Origin: an uncultured Clostridia bacterium | GTDB taxonomy: Bacteria; Bacillota; Clostridia; Oscillospirales; Acutalibacteraceae | Length of the DNA: 64,000 bases | NCBI GenBank assembly: GCA_947166625.1 | Contig: CAMVEX010000001.1 | Span: 1 to 64,000 of the forward strand | Direction of reading: 5' to 3' | Translations under genes and position numbers: made by a program | The notes under the pieces: model-generated | Database searches by the model: none | Seen by the model: the letters and a program-made list of their open reading frames with translations, nothing else | Told to the model about the DNA's origin: nothing | In this document: one piece after another, positions 7,474 through 15,912 of the stretch | How positions within the stretch are numbered: the stretch's first letter is position 1 | Layout: each line of letters opens with the position of its first letter

Positions 7474-10400
7474 TTAATACTCAAATTCTCCGGTAAACGC
7501 TATAACGGCGTTTCCTGTGAGGGTGATCTTTTCATCGGTATAATTGACTATCATATCGCCGCCGGTAAGCTTGACGGTAATATCCTTGCCCTTTTCGCAA
7601 TAACCCGCTTCGCAGGCGGCAACTACCGCAGCGCAGGCTCCGGTGCCGCAGGCAAGGGTGGCTCCGTTTCCGCGCTCCCACACTCTCGCGCGGATGCAGT
7701 TTTTATTGACGATCCTGACAAATTCGGTATTTACTCTGTGGGGGAAGGCTTCGTTATACTCGAATTTGGGGCCTACAGAGGCTAAATCGAGCCCTTCGGT
7801 TTCATCGCATATTGTAACGAAATGAGGGTTGCCGACATTGACGCAGGTGCCGAAATAATCCTTACCGTCAACCGTTACCTTCTTATTTGATTCGGTTATT
7901 TGAGCCTTGCCTATCTCGACCCTCGCGGCGCTTACCTTGCCGTCTCTGAGATAAACCTTGACTCTGTTGACGCCACTCGGAGTTTCAACGGAGATGTTTT
8001 CGCTGCGGATATAGCCGTTATCATAGAGATATTTCGCAACGCATCTGAGATTGTTGCCGGCGAGCTTGCCTTCGGAGCCGTCTTTATTGAAGGTACGCAT
8101 TTTAACATCTGCTTTGCTTGACTTTTCAAGAAGGACAAGTCCGTCGCTTCCGACGCTGTAATGCTGCTTGCAGAGATTTACACAGAGAGATTCGGGGCAG
8201 GTAATGTTGCCGTCAAAATTCTCAATGAAAATATAATCGTTGCCGCAGGACTGCATCTTGGTAAATTTGATCTGCCTCTTCCAGGGACGCATATTATTGA
8301 TATCGACAAGCTCTGTATTGACCGGAGTATATCCGCTCTCTATAATATCCGCAAGGGCGTTTGCCGTATCAAGCGAGGTGAGGCAGGGAATCTCAAGCTG
8401 CATCGCGCGGCGATGAAGGCTCGTATAATCCCCTATCGTTTCATCCTGCACCGCACCGGTATAAATGATATAGTTGATTTCTCCGGATTCAAGCACTTTG
8501 AAGATATCCGCGGCTTCGACCGCAGTAACGGGGATGCCCGAATCGGCGATGGCCTTCGCGGTGCCGGTCGTGGCAAACATCCTGATCTGCATATCATAGA
8601 AACGCTTTGCGATCGAAATCGCTTCCTGATAATCGTTATCCTCAACGCTTATGAGCACTGCGGGATCGAATTCGGTACGCGAGGGAACGGAGAAGCCGGC
8701 TGCGGTAAGCCCCTTGAAGAGAGCTTCGGCGGTCGTTTTGCCGATACCGAGGACCTCACCGGTCGATTTCATTTCGGGGCCGAGAATGGAATTGGCATCC
8801 ATCAGCTTCTCAAACGAGAATACGGGCACCTTAACAGCGTAATAAGGCGGAGTCCTATAAAGGCCTTTGCCGTAGCCGAGGGTCGAGAGCTTCGCTCCGA
8901 GCATAACCTTGGAAGCGAGATCAACCATTGGAACATTCGTGACCTTGCTGATATAGGGAACGGTCCTTGACGCTCTGGGATTGACTTCAATTACATAGAG
9001 CTCATTATTATAGATAAGATACTGGATATTTACAAGGCCCTGAGTGCCGAGAGCAAGGGCGAGTTTTTCGGAGCAATCGCAAATCTTTTCGAGGAAATAA
9101 TCATTGAGATTATAGGGCGGATAAACGGCTATGGAGTCGCCGCTGTGAATGCCGGCGCGCTCTATATGCTCCATTATACCGGGAATGAGTACATCTTTAC
9201 CATCCGATATGACATCGACCTCAAGCTCGATGCCGGGCATATATTTATCAATAAGAACGGGATTGTCAATGCCGCCGGCAAGGATCCTTCTCATATAAGC
9301 TTCGGTCTGCTCGTCATTATATGAAATTGTCATATTCTGACCGCCGATAACATAAGAAGGTCTGAGCAAAACGGGGTAACCGAGGCCCTCTGCCGCGGCA
9401 AAGGCTTCCTCAAGAGTATTGACGCCCATTCCCTTGGGTCTGCGGATACCGAACTGCTCAAGCAGAGCATCGAATTTTGCCCTGTCTTCGGCAACATCTA
9501 TACTCTGAGCGGAGGTGCCGAGAATTCTGATGCCGTTATCATCAAGGAACTGAGTGAGCTTGATAGCTGTCTGACCGCCGAAAGCCACAACAACACCGAT
9601 GGGATTTTCGACCTTGATGATGTTCATTACATCTTCGGGTGAAAGAGGCTCGAAATAGAGTCTGTCCGCAGTATCATAGTCGGTTGAAACAGTTTCGGGG
9701 TTATTATTGACTATAACTACCTCATAGCCCATCTCGCGCAGGGTCCATACGCAGTGTACCGATGAATAATCGAATTCGATACCCTGACCGATCCTTATGG
9801 GACCCGAACCGAGGACCATGACAACGGGCTTTCCGCTTCTCGGGAAATTACGCGCTTCGCAATAACCGCCTGCAACCGAATAGAAATAAGGGGTGACGGC
9901 GTCAAATTCGGCGGCGCAGGTATCGACCATCTTATAGCTGAAATCGCAGGAAGGAAGCTCCTTTGCTCCGCTGAGTCTCTTGATGGCGGTATCCGTATAT
10001 CCGAGGCGCTTTGCCTGCTCATAATCGCCCTCACCGAGACCGTTTGCTATCTTCGCTTCAAAATCGGCAAGGTTTTTGAGACGGTTTATAAACAGAGTGT
10101 CGATCTTGGTGATCGCGTTTATCTGCTCGGGAGTCCATCCCTTTTTAAGGGCTTCAAAAACGGTAAACAGCCTGCGGTCATCCTGCCTCGCAAGGCGCTC
10201 TTCAAGCGGAGCATCATCAAGCGGCTCGGCATTGAGAGTATCAAGAGAGATCTCCGCTCCCCTGACCGCTTTCATTATCGCCGCCTCAAAGCTTCTGCCG
10301 ATAGCCATAACCTCACCGGTAGCCTTCATCTGAGTTCCGAGCTTTCTTGAGGAGCCTGCGAATTTATCAAACGGCCACTTCGGGAATTTGACTACAACAT

Positions 10401-11463
10401 AGTCAATGGTGGGCTCAAAGCAAGCCGAGGTCTTTGCGGTAATATCATTCTTGACCTCATCGAGATTGTAACCGAGGGCAAGTCTGGTAGTCATCTTCGC
10501 TATAGGATAACCCGTTGCCTTGGAGGCGAGCGCGGAGGAACGCGAAACTCTGGGGTTAACCTCGATAACGGCATATTCAAAACTGTCGGGATTGAGAGCG
10601 AACTGACAGTTACAGCCGCCGACTATGCCTATAGACGAAACTATATCGAGAGAAGCATTCGCGAGCATTTTATATTCTTTAGCCGCAAGGGTGAGAGCCG
10701 GAGCGGCAACGATAGAATCGCCCGTGTGGATACCGACGGGATCAACATTTTCCATAGAGCAAACGATAATGGCGTTACCCGCGGCATCGCGCATTGTTTC
10801 AAACTCTATCTCTTTCCAGCCGGAAATACACTTCTCAACGAGGATCTGGGTAATGGGAGACATATCGAGACCGGTTCTCGCTATAACTTTAAGCTCTTCG
10901 GGATTATCGGCGATTCCGCCGCCTGTGCCGCCGAGAGTAAACGCGGGGCGGACTATGACAGGATAACCGATCTCATCTGCGATCCTGAGAGCATTCTCAA
11001 CATCATTACAGGTATCCGAAGGCACGCAGGGCTGACCGATCTCAGCCATAGTTTCACGAAACAACTCGCGGTCCTCCGCCTTGTCGATCCCGTCAATCCC
11101 GGTACCGAGCAGACGCACGCCGTATTTTTGAAGAGTACCGTCGCGTGTGAGCTGCATGGCGATGGTAAGCCCCGTTTGACCGCCGAGACCTGCAAGAAGC
11201 CCGTCCGGCCTTTCTTTGGCGATGATCCTGCGAACGGTCTTTGCGTTAAGCGGCTCAAGATAGATCTCATCGGCAAGATGCTTATCCGTCATAATGGTGG
11301 CGGGGTTGGAGTTTACGAGGACAACATTTATGCCTTCATCGCGAAGGACTCTGCACGCCTGCGCTCCGGCATAGTCAAATTCGGCAGCCTGGCCTATAAC
11401 TATAGGACCCGAGCCGATAACAAGCACTTTATGAATATTCTTATCCTTAGGCACCCTTTTCAC
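7474..11463 (-). CDS. carB: Carbamoyl phosphate synthase large subunit fused to a DapF-like domain
   Basis: A 1329-residue fusion. Residues 1 to about 1062 are CarB, with two ATP-grasp halves (VLVIGSGPIVIGQAAEFDY and VMVLGSGPIRIGQGIEFDY) and a C-terminal MGS-type regulatory domain near 930-1050. It makes carbamoyl phosphate from bicarbonate, ATP and ammonia. From residue 1063 follows a whole diaminopimelate epimerase domain (about 267 residues), starting IKFTKMQSCGNDYIF. Its second catalytic Cys is present in ACGTGACA (Cys1272), but the first active-site motif reads KLAGNNLRC, with Ala1135 where the family has Cys. No stop or frameshift separates the parts. The start is GTG, inside the end of carA (17-base overlap). 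The CarB half should be active; epimerase activity is doubtful. Confidence 0.93.
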   Translation of the reverse strand: MKRVPKDKNIHKVLVIGSGPIVIGQAAEFDYAGAQACRVLRDEGINVVLVNSNPATIMTDKHLADEIYLEPLNAKTVRRIIAKERPDGLLAGLGGQTGLTIAMQLTRDGTLQKYGVRLLGTGIDGIDKAEDRELFRETMAEIGQPCVPSDTCNDVENALRIADEIGYPVIVRPAFTLGGTGGGIADNPEELKVIARTGLDMSPITQILVEKCISGWKEIEFETMRDAAGNAIIVCSMENVDPVGIHTGDSIVAAPALTLAAKEYKMLANASLDIVSSIGIVGGCNCQFALNPDSFEYAVIEVNPRVSRSSALASKATGYPIAKMTTRLALGYNLDEVKNDITAKTSACFEPTIDYVVVKFPKWPFDKFAGSSRKLGTQMKATGEVMAIGRSFEAAIMKAVRGAEISLDTLNAEPLDDAPLEERLARQDDRRLFTVFEALKKGWTPEQINAITKIDTLFINRLKNLADFEAKIANGLGEGDYEQAKRLGYTDTAIKRLSGAKELPSCDFSYKMVDTCAAEFDAVTPYFYSVAGGYCEARNFPRSGKPVVMVLGSGPIRIGQGIEFDYSSVHCVWTLREMGYEVVIVNNNPETVSTDYDTADRLYFEPLSPEDVMNIIKVENPIGVVVAFGGQTAIKLTQFLDDNGIRILGTSAQSIDVAEDRAKFDALLEQFGIRRPKGMGVNTLEEAFAAAEGLGYPVLLRPSYVIGGQNMTISYNDEQTEAYMRRILAGGIDNPVLIDKYMPGIELEVDVISDGKDVLIPGIMEHIERAGIHSGDSIAVYPPYNLNDYFLEKICDCSEKLALALGTQGLVNIQYLIYNNELYVIEVNPRASRTVPYISKVTNVPMVDLASKVMLGAKLSTLGYGKGLYRTPPYYAVKVPVFSFEKLMDANSILGPEMKSTGEVLGIGKTTAEALFKGLTAAGFSVPSRTEFDPAVLISVEDNDYQEAISIAKRFYDMQIRMFATTGTAKAIADSGIPVTAVEAADIFKVLESGEINYIIYTGAVQDETIGDYTSLHRRAMQLEIPCLTSLDTANALADIIESGYTPVNTELVDINNMRPWKRQIKFTKMQSCGNDYIFIENFDGNITCPESLCVNLCKQHYSVGSDGLVLLEKSSKADVKMRTFNKDGSEGKLAGNNLRCVAKYLYDNGYIRSENISVETPSGVNRVKVYLRDGKVSAARVEIGKAQITESNKKVTVDGKDYFGTCVNVGNPHFVTICDETEGLDLASVGPKFEYNEAFPHRVNTEFVRIVNKNCIRARVWERGNGATLACGTGACAAVVAACEAGYCEKGKDITVKLTGGDMIVNYTDEKITLTGNAVIAFTGEFEY

Positions 11464-12517
11464 CGCCCATCATATCAATAAATTTTGAGAATAATCCTTC
11501 GCTGTCTCTCCCGTCGGAGCAGGCTTCGGGGATGAACTGCACCGTGAAGCATTTGAGCATTGTATATTCAAGCCCGGCGCAGGTGCCGTCATTGGCATTG
11601 ATAAAAGTCTGCCTTGCGACGCCGACAAGAGAATCCGGCTGGACGGCATATCCGTGATTCTGAACGGATATATATGTACGGTTACCGCTCAGATCGGTAA
11701 CGGGCTGATTGGCACCGCGGTGGCCGTAGCCGAGCTTATAGGTCTTGCCCCCCATGGCGAGAGCGGCAAGCTGATGACCGAGCGAGATACCGAAAATCGG
11801 TTTTTTACCCATAAGCTTTGAAATCTGCTCAATACAGAATTTATTATCAGCCGGGTCGCCCGGGCCGTTTGAGAGAAGGATACCGTCGGGGTCGGCGGCG
11901 AGGATATCCTGCGCAGGGGTATCATAAGGATATGAAACCACATTGCAGCCACGCTCATTAAGGCATTTAATGAAATCTTTCTTATCGCCGTAATCTATCA
12001 GGGCGACATTGTATTTCGTTTCGCCGTCGCATGGATAATTCTCGACTTCACCGCTTGATACGGCGGCAACCGCATTCTCGATTTTATACTCTTTGACAGC
12101 GGTGAGATCGGAGGGAACTTCACTGCATATCATAGCGTTCATAACACCCTGCTCGCGGATTATCCTTGTGATCTGACGGGTGTCAACTCCGCAGATACCG
12201 CAGATCCCGTTATCCTCGAGATATTTCTCAAGCGGATAATCACAGCGGAAATTGGAGGGAGTGGAGCAGATCTCGCTGACAACATAGCCGCTGAGAGCCG
12301 GTTTAAGCGAAAGATCCTCCTCAATGATCCCGTAGTTTCCTATGAGCGGAAAAGTCTGCATAACAATCTGCCCTGCATAACACGGATCGGTGAGTGTTTC
12401 GGGGTAGCCTACAACGCCCGTGGTAAACACAAGCTCACCGATACTGTCATGAGAAGCGCCTATTGCGGTGCCTTCAAAGACATCGCCGTTGCTCAATACC
12501 AAATACGCTTTACTCAT
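11447..12517 (-). CDS. carA: Carbamoyl phosphate synthase small subunit with a disrupted glutaminase site
   Basis: CarA normally releases ammonia from glutamine and passes it to CarB. The 356-residue protein is full length, with the N-terminal CarA domain (to about residue 150) and a class I amidotransferase domain. The oxyanion region (LLSNGPGDP) is normal. The nucleophile motif, normally G-x-C-L-G-H-Q, reads GISLGHQ with Ser245 (codon TCG at 11783-11785). The catalytic His motif, normally HPEA, reads IPEA with Ile329 (codon ATC at 11531-11533); Glu331 remains. Both changes remove glutaminase chemistry, so the complex should depend on free ammonia, as in animal CPS I, which also has Ser at this position. 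It sits between argF and carB. Confidence 0.95.
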   Translation of the reverse strand: MSKAYLVLSNGDVFEGTAIGASHDSIGELVFTTGVVGYPETLTDPCYAGQIVMQTFPLIGNYGIIEEDLSLKPALSGYVVSEICSTPSNFRCDYPLEKYLEDNGICGICGVDTRQITRIIREQGVMNAMICSEVPSDLTAVKEYKIENAVAAVSSGEVENYPCDGETKYNVALIDYGDKKDFIKCLNERGCNVVSYPYDTPAQDILAADPDGILLSNGPGDPADNKFCIEQISKLMGKKPIFGISLGHQLAALAMGGKTYKLGYGHRGANQPVTDLSGNRTYISVQNHGYAVQPDSLVGVARQTFINANDGTCAGLEYTMLKCFTVQFIPEACSDGRDSEGLFSKFIDMMGGEKGA

Positions 12518-12564
12518 ATTATCTCCTTTTCAAGGGGTAATGCCCCGTTTTTAACATTTATAAA

Positions 12565-13551
12565 TCAGAGAGTAGCCGCCATGACCGCTTTGATCGTGTG
12601 CATACGGTTTTCAGCCTCGTCAAAGACGATTGATCTCTCGCTTTCAAACACATCGTCGGTGACTTCAAGACCGTCAATGCAGAATTTTTCATATATCTCT
12701 CTGCCGACCTCGGTCTTGAGATCGTGATAGGCGGGAAGACAATGCATAAATCTGACATTCTCCCCTGCCGCCTCCATAAGCGCGGCATTTACCTGATAAG
12801 GCTTCAGAGCCTCGATCCTTTCTTTCCAGACCTCCTCGGGCTCGCCCATTGACACCCAGACATCGGTATAAATAACATCGGCGTCTTTAACGGCTTCATA
12901 AGGGTCGGTAATAAAACTCACCGAAGCGCCGCTTTCAGAAGCGAGCTTTTTGCACTCATCGACAAGGCGTGTCTCGGGGAAATACTCAACCGGAGCGCAG
13001 GCGGTGAAATTCATACCCATCTTGGCGCAGCCGACCATAAGGGAATTGCCCATATTATATCTCGCATCGCCCATATAAACGAGCTTGATGCCCTTAAGTC
13101 TGCCGAAATGCTCCTTGATAGTGAGAAAATCGGCAAGTATCTGCGTGGGATGGAATTCATTTGTAAGCCCGTTCCACACCGGAACATCGGAATACTTCGC
13201 GAGCTCCTCGACAACAGCCTGGCCGAAGCCTCTGTATTCAATGCCGTCAAACATTCTTGAAAGGACTCTCGCGGTATCGGCTATGCTTTCCTTCTTGCCT
13301 ATCTGGGAGCTTTTGGGATCGAGATAGACGGGATGCATCCCGAGATCTGCCGCCGCGACTTCAAAAGAGCAACGGGTCCTGGTACTTGTCTTTTCAAAAA
13401 TAAGGGCTATGTTTTTACCCTCGTGAAGCTTATGAGGTATGCCGTTCTTTTTCTTTTCTTTAAGCTCCGCCGCAAGATCGAGAAGATATTCTATCTCTTC
13501 AGACGAAAAATCAAGGAGCTTGAGAAAATCTCTGTTTTTCAGTGTTACCAT
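12565..13551 (-). CDS. argF: Ornithine carbamoyltransferase
   Basis: Transfers the carbamoyl group from carbamoyl phosphate to ornithine, giving citrulline for arginine synthesis. The 328-residue protein has the carbamoyl phosphate motif [11 protein letters not shown], the HPTQ motif, and the ornithine-binding [19 protein letters not shown] precedes the ATG. It is the first gene of an argF–carA–carB–purC run, so carbamoyl phosphate made by the next two genes would feed this enzyme. A strong promoter embedded in A/T-rich repeats lies upstream. No pyrB is in the window. Confidence 0.95.
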   Translation of the reverse strand: MVTLKNRDFLKLLDFSSEEIEYLLDLAAELKEKKKNGIPHKLHEGKNIALIFEKTSTRTRCSFEVAAADLGMHPVYLDPKSSQIGKKESIADTARVLSRMFDGIEYRGFGQAVVEELAKYSDVPVWNGLTNEFHPTQILADFLTIKEHFGRLKGIKLVYMGDARYNMGNSLMVGCAKMGMNFTACAPVEYFPETRLVDECKKLASESGASVSFITDPYEAVKDADVIYTDVWVSMGEPEEVWKERIEALKPYQVNAALMEAAGENVRFMHCLPAYHDLKTEVGREIYEKFCIDGLEVTDDVFESERSIVFDEAENRMHTIKAVMAATL

Positions 13552-13589
13552 AATTCCTCCGATGTATAGTTATGCAATCTATCTGAAAT

Positions 13590-13658
13590 ATTATACATAA
13601 TATTTGAATATTCGTCAAGAAAATTGTATAATTATTTGCATATTTATGAATATTTGCA
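13590..13658 (-). promoter_or_regulatory. argF promoter with possible arginine-repressor boxes
   Basis: On the minus strand -35 TTGACG (13613-13618) and -10 TATAAT (13590-13595) are 17 bases apart. The spacer contains AATATTCAAATATT, and about 20 bases upstream lies a similar segment, CAAATATTCATAAATATGCA. These resemble the A/T-rich ARG boxes bound by ArgR/AhrC, which fits the argF context. The promoter call is firm; the operator is an inference from resemblance. Confidence 0.6.
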
Positions 13659-13702
13659 GTATATTTGGGAAGAATATGCCGATATATGTGAATAATAACA
13701 AA

Positions 13703-14386
13703 TCAAGCGACCAAAGCGGCGTTATAAAAATACACGCCGACGAAAATTATCACCGTACCTGCAAGGACGAAGGTATGAAATACTGCATGAAAATATTTAC
13801 GGTGCTTACCCACAAAATAAAGGACAGAGCCGACTGTGATGGCTATGCCGCCCATTATCACGAAGGTGACGAATCTTTTGCCTGCTTCGCCGCTTTTGAA
13901 AACGGAAATCAAACCGATAACGCAGAGCCAGCCCATAATGACATACATAAAAATCTGAGGCACGGCAAATCTCTTGAAATCCATAAAAGTCAATAACACT
14001 CCGATGAGCGAAAGAGCCCATACGACCGCAACGACCGCTATCGAAACGGCTCTGTTTTCGGGAGTAAGCGACGGGATGGTAAATGCGGTTATCATACCGG
14101 CGATCATAAAGAAAATGTTGCAATGATCAATAACTCTCGCGATTTGTTTTGCCCTTGAAGGCTTCAGCCCGTGATACACCGCGGAGCCTACAAAAACAAG
14201 GAGCATTGAAATAACATACAGAACGGTCGCAAATATATTTTTGGCGCCCGTATTGCCCATCTGAAGCTTAAGCAGAAGAACTGCCGCAACTATGCAGAAC
14301 GGAATACCGGAGGCGTGAGTGACGCAGTTTACGATATCTTCGGGGCGCGTATATTTTGAGAGCGGGATATCTTTGAGATCAAACAA
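13703..14386 (-). CDS. Hemolysin III / TrhA-type PAQR membrane protein
   Basis: A 227-residue seven-helix membrane protein of the hemolysin III (PAQR-like) family. Family residues are visible: THASG in helix 1, SAVYHG after helix 2, the DHCNIFFMIAG segment and KYFHAVFHTF near the C terminus. Together these give the Ser/His/Asp and two-His set that binds zinc in PAQR proteins. The family has been tied to membrane lipid homeostasis; 'hemolysin' is a historical name. It follows the YhhN-family gene by 14 bases and is likely co-transcribed with it. Confidence 0.85.
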   Translation of the reverse strand: MFDLKDIPLSKYTRPEDIVNCVTHASGIPFCIVAAVLLLKLQMGNTGAKNIFATVLYVISMLLVFVGSAVYHGLKPSRAKQIARVIDHCNIFFMIAGMITAFTIPSLTPENRAVSIAVVAVVWALSLIGVLLTFMDFKRFAVPQIFMYVIMGWLCVIGLISVFKSGEAGKRFVTFVIMGGIAITVGSVLYFVGKHRKYFHAVFHTFVLAGTVIIFVGVYFYNAALVA

Positions 14387-14400
14387 ATCTGTCTCCCCTT

Positions 14401-15072
14401 TCAGCCGAGCATAAGCAAGCCCTGAGTGATGAGAAATTCACCTAAGATGTAAGTGAGCATGACCGTAAAATGACGCTTGAAAATCAAATCTTTGTTTTTA
14501 TGATACCTCACAAGGAAAAGGGTGCAATCGGAAATAAAGAAGAGCACTGCGCCCATATATGCCACTGCTGCGCCCGGAGATCTTAACGAAGTGAGCAGCA
14601 TAAGGGCAAATACATTCATGGTTGAATTGCTGAGCAGATAAAAATACATCGGTATCAGCATAATTTTGGGAGTGGAGGGCTTGAGCTTATAGATAATGAC
14701 CGCGGAAATGCCGTAATAAATCACAGCAGCCGGGATAACAAGCGCCCATAAAACACGAGAAAAATCCACTCTTAAAGCATAAACGGCGATAAACAGAAAA
14801 TGAGTTATCATGAAGCTGATGCCGCCCGCCGTAAACCACTTATTGCCCGACGGGATCAAAAGCACATCGCCGAGCCAGCTCGCGGCAAGCGCGGTAACGA
14901 GAAGAACGGAAATTTTATCTGCCGAAGCGATATAATAGGCGATGATAAAAAGGAGCAAAAGAGGCTTGGTATATTTTCTCTTTTCAGAATCATCCTGCCA
15001 AGAATGAATGAGGTGGATCACACTGCTGACAGCGAGAAAAACAAGAAATATGACGCTTAAATAATTCTTCAA
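14401..15072 (-). CDS. YhhN-family membrane protein (lysoplasmalogenase-like)
   Basis: A 223-residue protein with about eight membrane helices and the marks of the YhhN/TMEM86 family: KPLLLLF, SWLGDVLLI with its acidic residue in a helix, SFMITHFLFI, and VLFFISDC. Characterised relatives hydrolyse the vinyl-ether bond of lysoplasmalogens. Many anaerobic clostridia make plasmalogens, so this role is plausible but inferred. Translation starts with TTG after GAGGGAAA. The gene has a good promoter and leads a two-gene unit with the TrhA-like gene. Confidence 0.75.
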   Translation of the reverse strand: MKNYLSVIFLVFLAVSSVIHLIHSWQDDSEKRKYTKPLLLLFIIAYYIASADKISVLLVTALAASWLGDVLLIPSGNKWFTAGGISFMITHFLFIAVYALRVDFSRVLWALVIPAAVIYYGISAVIIYKLKPSTPKIMLIPMYFYLLSNSTMNVFALMLLTSLRSPGAAVAYMGAVLFFISDCTLFLVRYHKNKDLIFKRHFTVMLTYILGEFLITQGLLMLG

Positions 15073-15108
15073 TCATTTCCCTCAAATCATAATATTTTCA
15101 TTATGGAT

Positions 15109-15137
15109 ATTGTATCAATTTTATATGATCAAGTCAA
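15109..15137 (-). promoter_or_regulatory. Promoter of the YhhN–TrhA pair
   Basis: Minus strand -35 TTGACT (15132-15137), 17-base spacer, -10 TACAAT (15109-15114), about 37 bases before the TTG start. Confidence 0.7.
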
Positions 15138-15197
15138 ACCGTCCGATATAGAAATTAGAGCATTTCAGACGATAATTTATGTGATTTTTGAATAAAA

Positions 15198-15232
15198 GGC
15201 TCAGAAAAAATCCGCTGAAAAAAATCAGCGGA
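15198..15232 (-). terminator. Terminator after the aquaporin gene
   Basis: On the minus strand an 8-base stem, TCCGCTGA / TCAGCGGA, with a T6 loop is followed by T6. It lies just past the aquaporin stop codon. Confidence 0.85.
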
Positions 15233-15240
15233 TCAAACAA

Positions 15241-15897
15241 TTATTCAGCCTTTTTGCCGTCAAGGAATTTGTAAACAAGAGCGGCAAGAACACCGCCGCA
15301 AAGGGGCGCGACAATGAAGACCCATACGGTTGAAAGAGAACCGCTGAAGAGAGCGGGTCCGAAGGAACGCGCGGGGTTGACGGAAGTGCCGGTGAAATAG
15401 ATGCCGAGAATGTGAACGAGGGTGAGGGAAAGACCGATAACAAGACCGGCAACATTTGAATTCTCGACCTTTGAGGTGACGCCGAGGATGGCAATAACGA
15501 AAATGAAGGTAAGGATCACTTCAATGCCGATAGATTTGCCGATGCTATCCTCAAAGAGGGCGTTTGCGCCGAAGCCGCAATCTTTGCCGAGGAAAGGAAT
15601 CATAAGAGCGGCGCCCGCGATTCCGCCGAGGAACTGGGCGACAACATAGCCGATGAAATCAACTACGCTCATTTTGCCGCTGACAAGCATCGCGATTGAA
15701 ACGGCGGGGTTGATGTGGCAGCCGGAAACATTGCCGATAGAATAAGCCATTGCAACTATAACAAGACCGAAAACTATAGCAACTGCAAGGTAATTGGCGG
15801 GCTCGTCACAGCCGATGGCGGCAGCGGTGCCGCAGGCGACGAAAACAAGAACGCAGGTGCCGATAAATTCGGCGATATACTTTTTGACTGATGCCAT
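15241..15897 (-). CDS. MIP-family aquaporin
   Basis: A 218-residue channel of the major intrinsic protein family with six membrane helices. Both half-helix motifs are intact: NPA in CHINPAVS at residues 63-65 and NPA in SVNPARSFGPAL at 174-176. The short length, the absence of the insertions found in glycerol facilitators and the TSVNPARSFGPA segment point to a water-type (AqpZ-like) pore. The ATG at 15897 is preferred to an in-frame GTG three codons earlier because that GTG overlaps the AGGAG ribosome-binding site. It follows the GH13 gene by 15 bases. Confidence 0.9.
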   Translation of the reverse strand: MASVKKYIAEFIGTCVLVFVACGTAAAIGCDEPANYLAVAIVFGLVIVAMAYSIGNVSGCHINPAVSIAMLVSGKMSVVDFIGYVVAQFLGGIAGAALMIPFLGKDCGFGANALFEDSIGKSIGIEVILTFIFVIAILGVTSKVENSNVAGLVIGLSLTLVHILGIYFTGTSVNPARSFGPALFSGSLSTVWVFIVAPLCGGVLAALVYKFLDGKKAE

Positions 15898-15912
15898 ATT
15901 AAGCACTCCTTA

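Noticed and set aside
8161-8970. A 269-codon open frame on the + strand inside carB
   Set aside because: It is antisense to well-conserved CarB/DapF coding sequence, has no ribosome-binding site and encodes no recognisable protein. The same holds for the + strand frame at 10726-11481.
11447-12517. CarA as a pseudogene
   Set aside because: The reading frame is full length, other motifs are intact, the start overlaps and spacing are normal, and only catalytic positions are changed. A specific loss of glutaminase function is a better reading than decay.
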